A DNA stretch of 64,000 bases, taken from contig NC_073746.1 of the NCBI RefSeq assembly GCF_029784135.1, positions 71,900,042-71,964,041 of the forward strand, in the 5' to 3' direction. This document shows positions 8,324 to 18,235 of the stretch, one piece after another. The notes under the pieces were generated by a model, which saw only the letters and a list, made by a program, of their open reading frames with translations, was not told the DNA's origin and did no database searches. The position numbers were made by a program, and so were the translations under genes. Position 1 is the first letter of the stretch. The number at the start of each line of letters is the position of its first letter. Source of the stretch: Toxorhynchites rutilus septentrionalis. Its lineage: Eukaryota; Arthropoda; Insecta; Diptera; Culicidae.

Positions 8324-10704
8324 CTCAGGAAGAATACGTCTTTCTGGGCACAGCCATAATTCATGTTAAGGGTGAGCAGAAATGGCACCCTCTTCGATGT
8401 CTACTTGATTCAGGGAGTCAAGTAGAAACAATCACAGAAAAGGCTGCTCGAAGCCTAGGAATTCCGCAACACTCGGTAAACGTAACCATTAAAGGAGTTA
8501 GCGGACAAGCACATGTTAAAAGGGGTATCAAAACTGTGATAGCCTCTCACGCAAGCAACTACAATGAAAGTTTAGAATTGATCATAGTGCCAAAGATATT
8601 GGACGATCAACCAAGCACAGCTATTGATGAAAAGGGTATACGGATACCAGAACAATTGCACCTTGCCGATCCCCAGTTTTACAGATCGAATGAAATCGAC
8701 ATTCTCCTCGGAGCGAGAATATTTTTCAAAATTCTAATGCCAGGCCGGCTTAGCGTAGCCAACGGTCTTACGTATCAAGAGTCCAGCTTGGGCTGGATTG
8801 CATGTGGGACGCTACGTCACAGCAGCCCATCAACCACTGTATTGTCTGCTACAAGGTGTAGCAGAAATGAATTCGAATTCCCACAGGACGAAATGGCCAA
8901 ACTCATAGAGAAGTTTTGGCGTCTTGAAGAAGCGTGCTTTCAAGACTGGGAACCAAAGCAACATGACGAATGCGAGGCGGAAAGTCACTTCCGCACAACG
9001 TTAGAGATCGCTCCCGACGGGAGATACATTACACGAATGCCCCTACGGGGGGAGCCGTCATCGTTAGGCGACTCTTATCAACAAGCATATAGAAGATTCA
9101 CATCGCTTGAGCAAAGGCTCAAGCGGAATGCAGACCTGTACAAAGAGTACAGGGCATTCATGAATGAATATGAAACACTGGGACATATGGTACCAGTCAC
9201 CACAGAAGACTTTCACAAAGTAAAGTATTTCATCCCTCACTCGTGTGTGGTGAAACCAGATTCAACATCCACCAAGGTTAGGGTGGTGTTCGACGCAAGT
9301 GCAAAGACGTCAACCGGAGTATCCCTGAACGATATACAAATCGTGGGACCAACCATTCAAAAGGACTTATTTGATCTGCTAATTGATTTCAAGACGCACA
9401 ACGACGTGCTAGTAGCAGATATTGCAAAGATGTACAGACAAATTCACATCGCATACACAGACACTTGGTTACAATGTATTTTGTGGCGCGACAGCCCCAA
9501 TGATCAATTGAAAGCGTATAGACTGACGACTGTCACATATGGTGAAGCGTCTTCATCATTCTTGGCCTGTAGGGCACTACACGAAGCAGCTGAAGATTAT
9601 CGGTCGGTAAATCCGAGAATTGCCGACACCATTCAACGATCGTTCTATGTTGACAATCTAATGATTGGAGCGTCCAACGCAGATGAACTGACGGAGACGA
9701 AACGAGAAATAGAGCATGCATTGTCACTTCATGGATTTCCACTTCGAAAGTGGGCATCAAACAACGCAAGCGTACTGGAAGGAATTCCAGAGAAAGACTT
9801 GGAACCATTGATCCAAGTTGGTGACCAAGAGGTCATAAAGACATTGGGGATAGCCTGGAACCCCAAAACAGACGTGTTCCAGTTCATCAGTACGAAAAAC
9901 ATAGGTGAAACATACGAAGCGCTCACAAAGCGACAGATGGTCTCGAAGATTTTGAGACTGTATGACCCAATCGGATTGATACAACCTGTAATCATTACAG
10001 CTAAAATATTGATGCAAGAATTGTGGACTTATAACGTCAGCTGGGACGATGATGTTCCAGATCAAGCACTAAGCTCATGGAAGAAGTTCGAAGCTTCATT
10101 AGTGGAGCTCAGCAAGATAGAAATACCTCGGATGTCGACTCCGAGTCATACGATCGCACTAGATTTACACGGATTCAGTGACGCCTCCGAAAAGGCTTAT
10201 GGATGCGTCATTTACTTACATGCAATCAACTTAAAAGGAGAAGAGAGTACGAATCTCTTATGTTCGAAATCGAGAGTGGCGCCTTTGAAGAAGGTCACTC
10301 TGCCCCGTCTGGAACTCTTGGCGGCGGCACTTCTAGCAGAACTAACTGCTAAAATAAAGAGCATTCTGGCCGGTCGAATCTCGTCGGAATATTACTACAG
10401 TGATTCACAAGTAGCGCTAAGTTGGATCAAATCTTCAAATACACGTTGGGGAACCTTCATTAGAAATAGAGTGCAGAAGATACACTCCACCACGAATCCA
10501 GAGCATTGGAAATATATATCTACGAAAGAAAATCCGGCTGATATGGTTTCGAGAGGAATTCCAGTCAGAAAATTACGCGAAGCAAAACTAGAATTTTGGT
10601 TACACGGACCGGAATGTATACGAAGAAGACAATATTATCTGCAGAGCGGCTACGAATACACTGCTGCTGCAGAACAGGAAGAGATTAAAGAACCAATAAC
10701 ATGA
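8320..10704 (+). CDS. pol: BEL/Pao Pol, first part: protease, reverse transcriptase, RNase H
   Basis: The frame is open from the codon after the gag UGA to a second UGA at 10702-10704 (794 codons, no initiating ATG needed). Protease: LLDSGSQ at 8401-8421 supplies the catalytic aspartate. Reverse transcriptase: VRVVFDAS near 9280-9303, DIAKMYRQIHI near 9418-9450, and YVDN at 9646-9657 in place of the usual YVDD. RNase H: FSDASEKAYGC near 10173-10209, PRLELLAA near 10303-10326, and YYSDSQVALSWIK near 10390-10434, ending with ENPADMVSRG. This order is standard for BEL/Pao. The product would copy the element RNA to DNA inside the particle. The N for D change in the RT box may be a lineage feature. 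The terminal UGA separates this part from integrase. Confidence 0.93.
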   Translation, partial: LAQEEYVFLGTAIIHVKGEQKWHPLRCLLDSGSQVETITEKAARSLGIPQHSVNVTIKGVSGQAHVKRGIKTVIASHASNYNESLELIIVPKILDDQPSTAIDEKGIRIPEQLHLADPQFYRSNEIDILLGARIFFKILMPGRLSVANGLTYQESSLGWIACGTLRHSSPSTTVLSATRCSRNEFEFPQDEMAKLIEKFWRLEEACFQDWEPKQHDECEAESHFRTTLEIAPDGRYITRMPLRGEPSSLGDSYQQAYRRFTSLEQRLKRNADLYKEYRAFMNEYETLGHMVPVTTEDFHKVKYFIPHSCVVKPDSTSTKVRVVFDASAKTSTGVSLNDIQIVGPTIQKDLFDLLIDFKTHNDVLVADIAKMYRQIHIAYTDTWLQCILWRDSPNDQLKAYRLTTVTYGEASSSFLACRALHEAAEDYRSVNPRIADTIQRSFYVDNLMIGASNADELTETKREIEHALSLHGFPLRKWASNNASVLEGIPEKDLEPLIQVGDQEVIKTLGIAWNPKTDVFQFISTKNIGETYEALTKRQMVSKILRLYDPIGLIQPVIITAKILMQELWTYNVSWDDDVPDQALSSWKKFEASLVELSKIEIPRMSTPSHTIALDLHGFSDASEKAYGCVIYLHAINLKGEESTNLLCSKSRVAPLKKVTLPRLELLAAALLAELTAKIKSILAGRISSEYYYSDSQVALSWIKSSNTRWGTFIRNRVQKIHSTTNPEHWKYISTKENPADMVSRGIPVRKLREAKLEFWLHGPECIRRRQYYLQSGYEYTAAAEQEEIKEPIT

Positions 10705-12438
10705 TTGGTAGCAGCAACAGGAAAGGCATGCGAAGACTTAATCGCAAAATACCCGCACCATCACACTCATGACAAAACAGTAAGACACTTTGCATGGCTG
10801 TGTAGAGCCATAAACAATATGAAGAAGGTCAATAAAGACACAGGCATCAGAAACGAAAAGAGATCGGGCCCACTCACCACCACTGAATTGAATGAAGGAC
10901 TAACACTCGTAGTCCGAATTATGCAAGCCACTATTTATCCAAATGAAGTAGCGGAATTACGAAAAACTGGGAAGGTGCCTACGAAAGGACCTTTCCAGCA
11001 TCTCAACGCAATCGTCAGAAATGGAGTCATACATGTCACAGGGAGACTCCACAATGCAGAAATGCCCATCTCACAAAAGAATCCAATATTGATTCCCAAA
11101 TCGCACCCATTTTCGAGGGTAATAATTCAAAAAATACATGAGGATAGATTTCACGCCGGAACAGATCTGGTAATAAACGAATTTCGACAAAGATTTTGGA
11201 TGAGGGATCTCCGAAGGACCGTACAAGGAGTCATTCAACGATGCATCTTATGTGCCAAAGCGCGGCCCAGACGTTTACAGCAACGAATGGGACAACTGCC
11301 CTCGCCCAGGGTAAATGAATCAGTAGCGTTCACTCACACGGGAGTGGACTTATGTGGGCCATTCGAAGTATATCTCAATCAAAAATCGAAATGCAAGACC
11401 ACAGCATATGCTTGCATCTTCATATGTTTTGCGACCAAAGCAGTTCACCTAGAAGTCGTCGAAGATCAGTCGACGGCAGCGTTCATATCAGCACTTCTCC
11501 GTTTCACATCAGTGAGGGGAATACCCGAGGTTATTTACTCCGACAATGGGCGGAACTTTGTCGGGGCCAGCAGAGAACTCAATCGTTTACGAAGAATATA
11601 TAACAATGAAGTTTTTCAAAACAAATTAGTTGATATTGCGGCAACTCACAGAATAAGATTTTCATTCATTCCACCCCGAAGCCCCAGCTTTGGAGGACTT
11701 TGGGAAGCGAACATAAAGGTAGCCAAGCGGCTCTTTAGTGCAGCGGCCAGAGGAGCACAGCTAAACATCATGGAATTGCAGACACTGTTCTACCAAGTGG
11801 CCGCAATAATGAATTCGCGACCACTCACACCTGTTTACACGACGCCAGATTCACCGACCGCGATCACACCCGGTCATTTTTTGATAGCACGCCCAATGCT
11901 AGCCGTGCCCATCCCTACGCAGAGTGAGGATGGAAGCAATCTCACAACCAGATGGAAACGAGTACAATCGCAGCTCGAACAATTTTGGAGAAGATGGAGA
12001 GACGAGTATCTCCACCAGTTACGTGATTATGCAAAATGGACCAAGCAACAAGCCAACGTTAAGGTAGGCCAAATCGTATTGATCGGAGACGATCACCTTC
12101 CCGTAGCAAGGTGGCCTATGGGAATTGTCACACAAATACACCCTGGAAATGATGGAGTAGTCCGAGTGGCAGTAGTGCGAACCGCTACCGGAATTTACAA
12201 ACGCAACGTGCGAACACTTGCTCCTCTACCAGTCGAGGAGCACACCATTCAACCCATTATAGAAGAGTATGACAACACAGCTGATAACGAACAGCAATCT
12301 CAAGCCGAAGCAATCGAACTAGAAGACGATCCCCCTCCCCAAGCACCCCAAATGATTTGGGACGGTAGACTACGCCCTCGTCCCAAAGGGGGGAGAAAAT
12401 GGAAGTACACGAAATCAGATTGGGTGACGACCCTATGA
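10705..12438 (+). CDS. pol: BEL/Pao Pol, second part: integrase
   Basis: 577 codons in the same frame as the preceding pol segment, beginning directly after the UGA at 10702 without an ATG. An HHCC zinc-binding region (HEDRFH...CILC, near 11133-11265) precedes the catalytic core: D in GVDLCGP (11347), D in YSDNGRNF (11542) and E in GGLWEANIK (11704), with 53 residues between the last two, as expected for BEL/Pao rather than the retroviral 35. The DUF5641-like C-terminal domain (VGQIVLIGDD, GIYKRNVRTLAPLP) follows. The last 12 or so codons lie in the 3' LTR, and the purine tract is within the coding sequence. Integrase would insert the DNA copy with a 5-bp duplication. In this copy it depends on passing a second UGA. 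Confidence 0.92.
   Translation: MVAATGKACEDLIAKYPHHHTHDKTVRHFAWLCRAINNMKKVNKDTGIRNEKRSGPLTTTELNEGLTLVVRIMQATIYPNEVAELRKTGKVPTKGPFQHLNAIVRNGVIHVTGRLHNAEMPISQKNPILIPKSHPFSRVIIQKIHEDRFHAGTDLVINEFRQRFWMRDLRRTVQGVIQRCILCAKARPRRLQQRMGQLPSPRVNESVAFTHTGVDLCGPFEVYLNQKSKCKTTAYACIFICFATKAVHLEVVEDQSTAAFISALLRFTSVRGIPEVIYSDNGRNFVGASRELNRLRRIYNNEVFQNKLVDIAATHRIRFSFIPPRSPSFGGLWEANIKVAKRLFSAAARGAQLNIMELQTLFYQVAAIMNSRPLTPVYTTPDSPTAITPGHFLIARPMLAVPIPTQSEDGSNLTTRWKRVQSQLEQFWRRWRDEYLHQLRDYAKWTKQQANVKVGQIVLIGDDHLPVARWPMGIVTQIHPGNDGVVRVAVVRTATGIYKRNVRTLAPLPVEEHTIQPIIEEYDNTADNEQQSQAEAIELEDDPPPQAPQMIWDGRLRPRPKGGRKWKYTKSDWVTTL
12385..12399 (+). promoter_or_regulatory. polypurine tract
   Basis: AAAGGGGGGAGAAAA abuts the 3' LTR and would prime plus-strand DNA synthesis. 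It also encodes part of the Pol C-terminus. Confidence 0.88.
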
Positions 12439-13014
12439 AAAAATTGACAATGCAAATTTCCGCTGATAATAGCGAGACCCGAAATTCCAAACGAAGTGGT
12501 TTCACACGCTCGAGTGCTTGGGTCAGCGATTAAGACCCTCCTCGATGCAATAAAATGCGCCACAATGTAGGGAACATTACGAGTTCCAAGAAAACGCGAC
12601 AATTAAAAACAAGTATAATGTTCGGCAGCGATAAGATCGAGAATACCATATCGATGCACGACGTCGCATCATATTCCATAGACGGGGCATTCATCGTGGC
12701 GATGGTGATCGCCATCATTTACTACCATTGGAGGAGAAACACGAAACGACTGCGCGAACTGGAAGGGGCGCAGCGGAGGATCCGACTCGATAGTGTGAAT
12801 GCTGTATAATCAAAATAATGCGAACGCTGTATAATCAAACGCACATTTTGTGCTGACATGGAGAAACAAGAAACACCCAAGTGACCTAAGCAATGTAAAA
12901 TTTAAGGAAATACAGTTCAGTCTAAAACCGACCGTGAAGGAGTTAGTACTTAGTCCGAAAGCCGTGTTGGGCCACTATGGCCCAATACTAACATCTTAAT
13001 TTTAACGAACAACA
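12400..13014 (+). repeat. 3' LTR of the BEL/Pao element
   Basis: 615 bp, matching the 5' LTR by eye. It contains the pol stop at 12436-12438, an AATAAA at 12548-12553 that is a candidate polyadenylation signal, and the second copy of the 84-codon membrane-protein-like ORF (12555-12809). Confidence 0.97.
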
Positions 13015-13019
13015 AGCGT
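13015..13019. repeat. 5-bp target site duplication, right (AGCGT)
   Basis: Identical to 5591-5595 and directly after the 3' LTR. Confidence 0.9.
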
Positions 13020-15151
13020 TCTACACCTGTCTACCATTCTACCAACGCTCACTGTATCAAAAATCGTTAGAAAATGAATGTAGTACCAGATGACGAAACA
13101 AAGTTTTAACCCTCCTGTACTCGCGCACAAATTCATAACTCGTAAACTCGCGCACGGTGTCATAGACTGTGCGTGTCTCGTTAAATTTGATATTATGTAT
13201 TTTTAGGCGTTATTGGTATTTATTAAAATATAAGAAAGATATACTTAAATGAAAAAAACCGTCAGAAAATATTTGTTCTTCAACTTCCTTAAGTCCTCAA
13301 AACAAAAATATTGATTCACGGTTTTGAGACCGTATGTCGTATGTATAGGCACGTTAATTAAGAAAATTCATAGGTCATACTATTAAATATTCAATGATGT
13401 TTATTATAAAAAATAAAAATAATTACTTAATAATTGATCAGTAATAATTAATTTTCTGAAAAGTCTCATCAATCATTAACCTGATTTTCTAAAGAAAATT
13501 GTCATTTATGAACATACAAATCATTTGTTTTTCATTTCTGATTTTCTAAAGAAAACTGTCATTTATGAACATGCAAATCATTTGTTTTTCATAAAAAGAT
13601 GATTACTATTTTTCTCAATTACCTAGAGGTATAAGAACTAGAGATGAAACGTAGGTATATCTAGTAACTATGCAGCATCTGGCCTATCTGGCCAGTATTT
13701 GCTATATAGCCGGAAACCGGATATCAGGAAAAAAAACAATAATTTCTCATTAACACAAGATAAATAATAATTTTTACAAAATTATATTATTATTTACACA
13801 TAACATCAATTAATTAACACTATTACTTTGATTATAAATTTTTATCTGACCGATTACGCTTTGCTAGTTTCAGAGAACAGTCTTTCACTGCACTACTGCA
13901 TGGAACTGAAAGATAAACTCTAGCAAACCTTGCCAATTTAGGGTACTGCTTAGAATTTGATGACCACCGAACGTAAGGAACGTGATTGCGATCGATTCGA
14001 AATGTTTCCGCATAACAGTCAATTTCGTTAGAAACGGATTTGTTTTTAATGGAAACTGAATATCGTTTTCATTTGCCAGTTTGTCGAAATTGTCCCAAAA
14101 AGTGTCATGAGCTTCGCGTGTAAGGTTTTATTCAGTTTCGTCTCTTTTGTTTTGTTTAATTTGATTTTAGGTGAAGTAAGTGTACCCTCTCTAAGATTAT
14201 CATCCCTAAAACCGTTCCAAGTTTTTTAATCTTGAATGAAATAAAATGGATTAATATTCTTTGCTCATTTGAACTCGTAGTACTTCCTCTTACTGGACTC
14301 GTATTAAAATTATTTCAATATATCTACCAAAAATTCATCATAGAAAATCGTGAACAGAAAAAAAATCTGTTCAATATTTTTTTGATACTCTATTAGAGAA
14401 TATTCATTCTATACGGAAAATTTAATCATAGTCCATTATTTTTATGTGAAAATGCATTTATTACTCCATAAAATGTAATCTTTCATTTGATTCATGCACG
14501 CAAGCAGTTTCTCCCAGTTTCGTATTTGCAAACAATGAGCCGAATATCCGGCCATCCGGCCTCGAAGCTTACCGGATATCCAACCAAACTACTATCCGTT
14601 CCATCACTAACCAGACCTATCCATCGGAAATATTGGCCCTTATTATGTAAATCGAATCGCACCGTTAATTCGATCCCTATAACTATCACACCGAACAAAT
14701 TTTCGTATTTTGTAGAACCATAGAATCTGATAGAATCGAGTTCTTTCTCGAACGTTTTGTGTTGCGAATTGCATATTTTGAAACGTTGCCGAAATGTTTC
14801 CCAAAGCAAAATATCGGTAATGATATAAGCAAACCAAACAGCTCGAAAAATTATGCCGACAGTTTTCACCCGACTATATCTATAACAGAGCTAACGAGCA
14901 ACATTCTATTCAACTAGAATAACATAATGGAGCCTAATATTTAATGTTAGAAAATTTCTAATTTCTAATTAATCAATTTTGTTCTACTCATGACTATATT
15001 TCAGAAAAAAAAATCTCCACAATTAATTCACATTACTCATCATAGTTTCCTATGATATAGAATTAAAAATGAAAACTTTAATAAAGAAATATCAATTGTA
15101 AGGGTGGACACAATTGATGTGTTTTATTGAGGTTAGCATAAACACCTTATA
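13020..15151. other. unassigned AT-rich DNA
   Basis: No gene is recognised. GGATATCCGG-like motifs occur near 13720 and 14528-14580 in opposite contexts, but no bounded element could be drawn. The minus ORF at 14492-14869 lacks any domain. Confidence 0.35.
13482..13595. repeat. 57-bp tandem duplication
   Basis: Two adjacent 57-bp units starting TGATTTTCTAAAGAAAA, with a handful of differences. It is a simple local duplication in noncoding DNA. Confidence 0.85.
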
Positions 15152-15286
15152 CAGTGATAGACATTCGTTTAGCCGCACTTGAAACACTTACAAAACAACT
15201 AGGAATGTTCTTTTTATCGGAATACTTATTTACTGTAGTGATAGTATATTTAAGTTACTTTTATTGAAAGGACGTGCGTCACAATC

Positions 15287-15301
15287 ACACACACACACAC
15301 A
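15287..15301. repeat. (CA)n microsatellite
   Basis: A short CA run inside the left end of the Tc1 element. Confidence 0.9.
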
Positions 15302-15512
15302 AGGCGGCATCGGTGGATATAAACATTCAAACGTCTTTTTTTCCCGAGACATACGTTTAGCCGCAGGGTATAAAAATCGTGTTTTCGCATAATCACCAAG
15401 CCTTTATCTGTGTTTTTTGAAAAAATACTTTGTTATGTTCAATTTAAAAGATAAATATTAGATGTGCAACGTAAGAAGTTGGTCAGAATAGTGATTCACG
15501 TAGAATTTAATT

Positions 15513-16385
15513 GAATGGCGAAAGGTGTTCTATTGACGGAAGAGGGGTGGAAAATAATAAACATATTCAGTGAACAAAAGTTTTCTAAACGCTCGATCGT
15601 ATCAAAAATTGGTCTATCTGAGAAAGTGGTACGGAATTTCTTTAAATAGTGCCAGAAATATGGGATATAACGATCAACAAATGGGAACACCAAAGTTACT
15701 TTGAGTCTTAAAGGTCGAATAAGACACGAAGAAACCAGGAAGCGATGTCCTGCTCATACATTAAGGCAGAATCGGTTGTTCCAGTAACGAAGAGGCATAT
15801 AGCGCGCATCTTGAATGAGTCACCAAACATAATGTGGAAGAAACTTCGAGGGAAGCCGAAACTGACCGCCACTCATAAGCAGAACCATCTCCGGACTGTT
15901 ACAGTTGCTATTGGTACAATTTAAGTCAACGGCATGTCGTGAGATCGAAGCGAAACTTTGGGGGCGGAAGTTTGACAGTGTGGGGAGCCGTTTCCTATCA
16001 CAGCAAGCTTCTCATTTGTTTCATTTTCACCCGAATGAACTCCGAAAAATATCTTCAACGTTTTGATTGGCCATATTGCGAATAACGCTACCGAGGATGT
16101 CGTTTTTTCAGCAGGATAATGCATAGATCCACGTTTACAAGCAATCGAAGGCATGGTTTGCCGAGAAGGACATTCCGCTTCTTGAATGATCTGCTGGCAG
16201 TCGATTGCAATCCCATAGAGAACCTATGGAGAATCTTGGCCGAGATGGTCGATGCAAACGGATGACAATTTGACAACATTCCCAGTTTCAAGGCAGTAAT
16301 TCAGGAATGTTGGGCTATAATCAATATGACAACACTTTGAAAGCTGTCTGACTCTATGCCAAATCGAGTTTTCGTAGTTATCCGA
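15513..16385 (+). pseudogene. Tc1-type transposase pseudogene
   Basis: Fragments of the transposase appear in successive frames. A helix-turn-helix N-terminus (FSKRSIVSKIGLSEKVVRNF) is near 15560-15645. GGGSLTVWGAVSYH (near 15959-16000) belongs to the catalytic core. QQDNA marks the second catalytic aspartate (near 16110), and DCNPIENLWRILAEM (near 16203-16250) carries the final catalytic glutamate. Several stops and at least two frameshifts separate the blocks. The protein would have cut and pasted the surrounding element at TA sites. It is dead in this copy. Confidence 0.88.
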
Positions 16386-16666
16386 AATGGAGGTGTACAT
16401 ACTAAATATTAGCTACCGATTGGACTCGAAATTTGCCGCACAAATTTTCTTTTATTGAAATTTTAGGATGCGGCTAAACGAATGTCCACCATGATTACAC
16501 ATATTTGAATTACTTAGAAAACAAAAAGTGAATTTATACTTTTTTTTAGAATGAATTCGATGAAAATAAACAATAATCTTTTATGAGCAAAACTGTACAA
16601 AGAATAGACTTATTTTTAAAAAAATTTAGGGAAAATAGGGTGCGGCTAAACGAATGTCTACCACTG

Positions 16667-17562
16667 TGGAATAATCACGGCAAAATTTAATCCATTACGT
16701 TTGGAGGTGACACTATCCTAGACCAGCTGGCGGGCGCCTAGGAATACATAGGTATTAGACCGTGGACTGCCGTTTGGACATCCCTGATCTATACCAACCG
16801 TATGCGCTTGTGTGAAAAAAAAATAACTCAACAGAGGAAGCAAACCAGATTCAAGCGCGGTGTAAAACAGGTATAGGAATACAGTGCAAAACTCGGTGCT
16901 GATATTAACGCTCTCGTTTTCGAAACTTTGAACTTACACCCCGGTACAGAAATGAAAGACGTAATCCTACGTCAAAAATATTCCTCATTCGGGACAGTCA
17001 CAATTTGCTAAATGATCGTATGTAATCAGCTATTCCAAGAGATTAACATTAGGGTACCAATGAAAATGGTCATCTCGAATTTCAAAAAGTGACCTTATAC
17101 AAAATGTTCACCACCTCGAAAAAACACCCTATGCAAAATCTCAGCTCAATCGGACTTAAGGGAGAGTGGCGCAAAAGGGTCAAAGTTTGGGTTATTTTGA
17201 AAATCGAAAAATCACCCAAGGGGCGAGTAAAGGAATTCGGAGTTTTCGAAAGTTTTTTTTTCGATGCCAAATGGCTTAGAATTGCATGAAATGTCAAGAT
17301 CTAGTGTCATTTGGAAAAAAAAATTGTCAAAAATCGACACTCTGGAGCTTTTTTTTTCGGAATACTAGACGGAACGTATATTTTTGGGTGCCAATAAAAA
17401 TAGTTATCTCGATTTCTCATTCGAACTTCATTTACTAGTGGTCTCAAACGTTAAAAGTCGAGTTTTGTGAAAAACGAAAGATCACCGAAAATCGGGGTTT
17501 TCAAATTTTTTTTATGCCGAATGTCTTAAAATTGCAATGCTCGTCGAAATTTACTATTATTT
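16667..17562. repeat. repetitive AT-rich DNA with a diverged internal duplication
   Basis: 16917-16974 contains CGCTCTCGTTTTCGAAAC leading into GACGTAATCCTACGTCA. The same combination recurs, truncated, at 26681-26740, so these are ends of one repeat family. 17057-17330 and 17391-17562 are diverged copies of one unit: both have CCAAT(G/A)AAAAT(G)GT(C/T)ATCTCGA and, later, a TGCC(A/G)AATG(G/T)CTTA block. The second histone repeat is inserted where the second unit ends. The two overlapping ORFs at 17082-17297 lie in this repeat. Confidence 0.55.
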
Positions 17563-17889
17563 CGAAAAAGACGGGTGGGTAATGTCGGGGACATAACCGG
17601 AGTGACGTAGGACTATACAAAGGGGACAGCTTTTGTTAAATATATATTTTAAATATATTGCTTTATTTTCCTCTCCTACGGTAATACCTACCTATCTACC
17701 TGAAAAATTGATTAGTTTACTGTTTACTCTTTATGAATATGTTGATGGTTCTGAAAAGAACCTTTGGTGTTGTGTTTTTGTTATCACTCGATATTCCCAT
17801 CTTGTTCGGCTAAACTTTTCTGTTTAGCTATTGCGTTTACCACTCGCCACAGCTTTCACAGTTGGAAAATTTCTTCCCATCCAGCTTGT

Positions 17890-18235
17890 GACATGTTGTT
17901 CAGTAAATTACATTTAATGCGACGTGCCGGAGAAACACTTTGCCACTCACTGAAACTAATTGTTGCCTTGATGAGCGCCGAACCGAAGCTGCTCTGTTCA
18001 TGATGCGGGTTTTCTGATTGTCGTGAGCAGCTTTGCAAGCCAACTCGAGCACTCCGACGGCCGAAACTCTATAATCGCTGTTAGGTATACTGGTGTTCCG
18101 GCACCAATCCGTTCGGCCTAGTTACCCTTGCGGAGCAATCAGTGAATGCGACCAACAGGGAACTGGAGACCTGCACGGTTTGAGTGGGACTTTGCCTTTC
18201 CCTTAACTTGTCCTCCTTTGTTACGTCCACGATGC
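17890..18235 (-). pseudogene. histone H2A pseudogene A, copy 2
   Basis: Same lesions as the copy at 2985-3330, including the two in-frame stops in the N-terminal half and the later frameshift. The shared breaks show that decay preceded duplication. An 8-bp deletion lies just upstream of the coding remnant. Confidence 0.83.

Larger units (their letters stand above)
5596..13014 (+). mobile_element. full-length BEL/Pao LTR retrotransposon
   Basis: This 7.4-kb element has two 615-bp LTRs that begin TGGAAG and end AACAACA, flanked by AGCGT on both sides. In order it shows a tRNA-Trp-type primer site, a repetitive leader, a 95-codon upstream ORF, gag with zinc knuckles, and pol with protease, reverse transcriptase, RNase H and integrase, followed by a purine tract. 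The LDSGSQ protease, the Pao-type RNase H region and the long D-to-E spacing in the integrase place it in BEL/Pao rather than Gypsy or Copia. I see no difference between the two LTRs, which implies a recent insertion. Gag and pol share one frame broken by UGA at 8317 and 10702. No full envelope gene is present. Confidence 0.97.
15152..16666 (+). mobile_element. decayed Tc1-type transposon with IR/DR ends
   Basis: The outer ends begin CAGTGATAGACATTCG and end with its near complement (16641-16666). TA precedes the left end; the right flank is TG, a mutated TA. A second copy of the terminal motif occurs inside each end, at 15345-15365 and 16469-16492, about 175-195 bp from the outer copy. This is the IR/DR arrangement known from Sleeping Beauty-like Tc1 elements. 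The length of 1515 bp fits an autonomous Tc1 element. The transposase inside is badly broken. Confidence 0.85.

Noticed and set aside
14492..14869. 125-codon minus-strand ORF
   Set aside because: Overlaps a plus-strand ORF of similar quality and has no recognisable domain.
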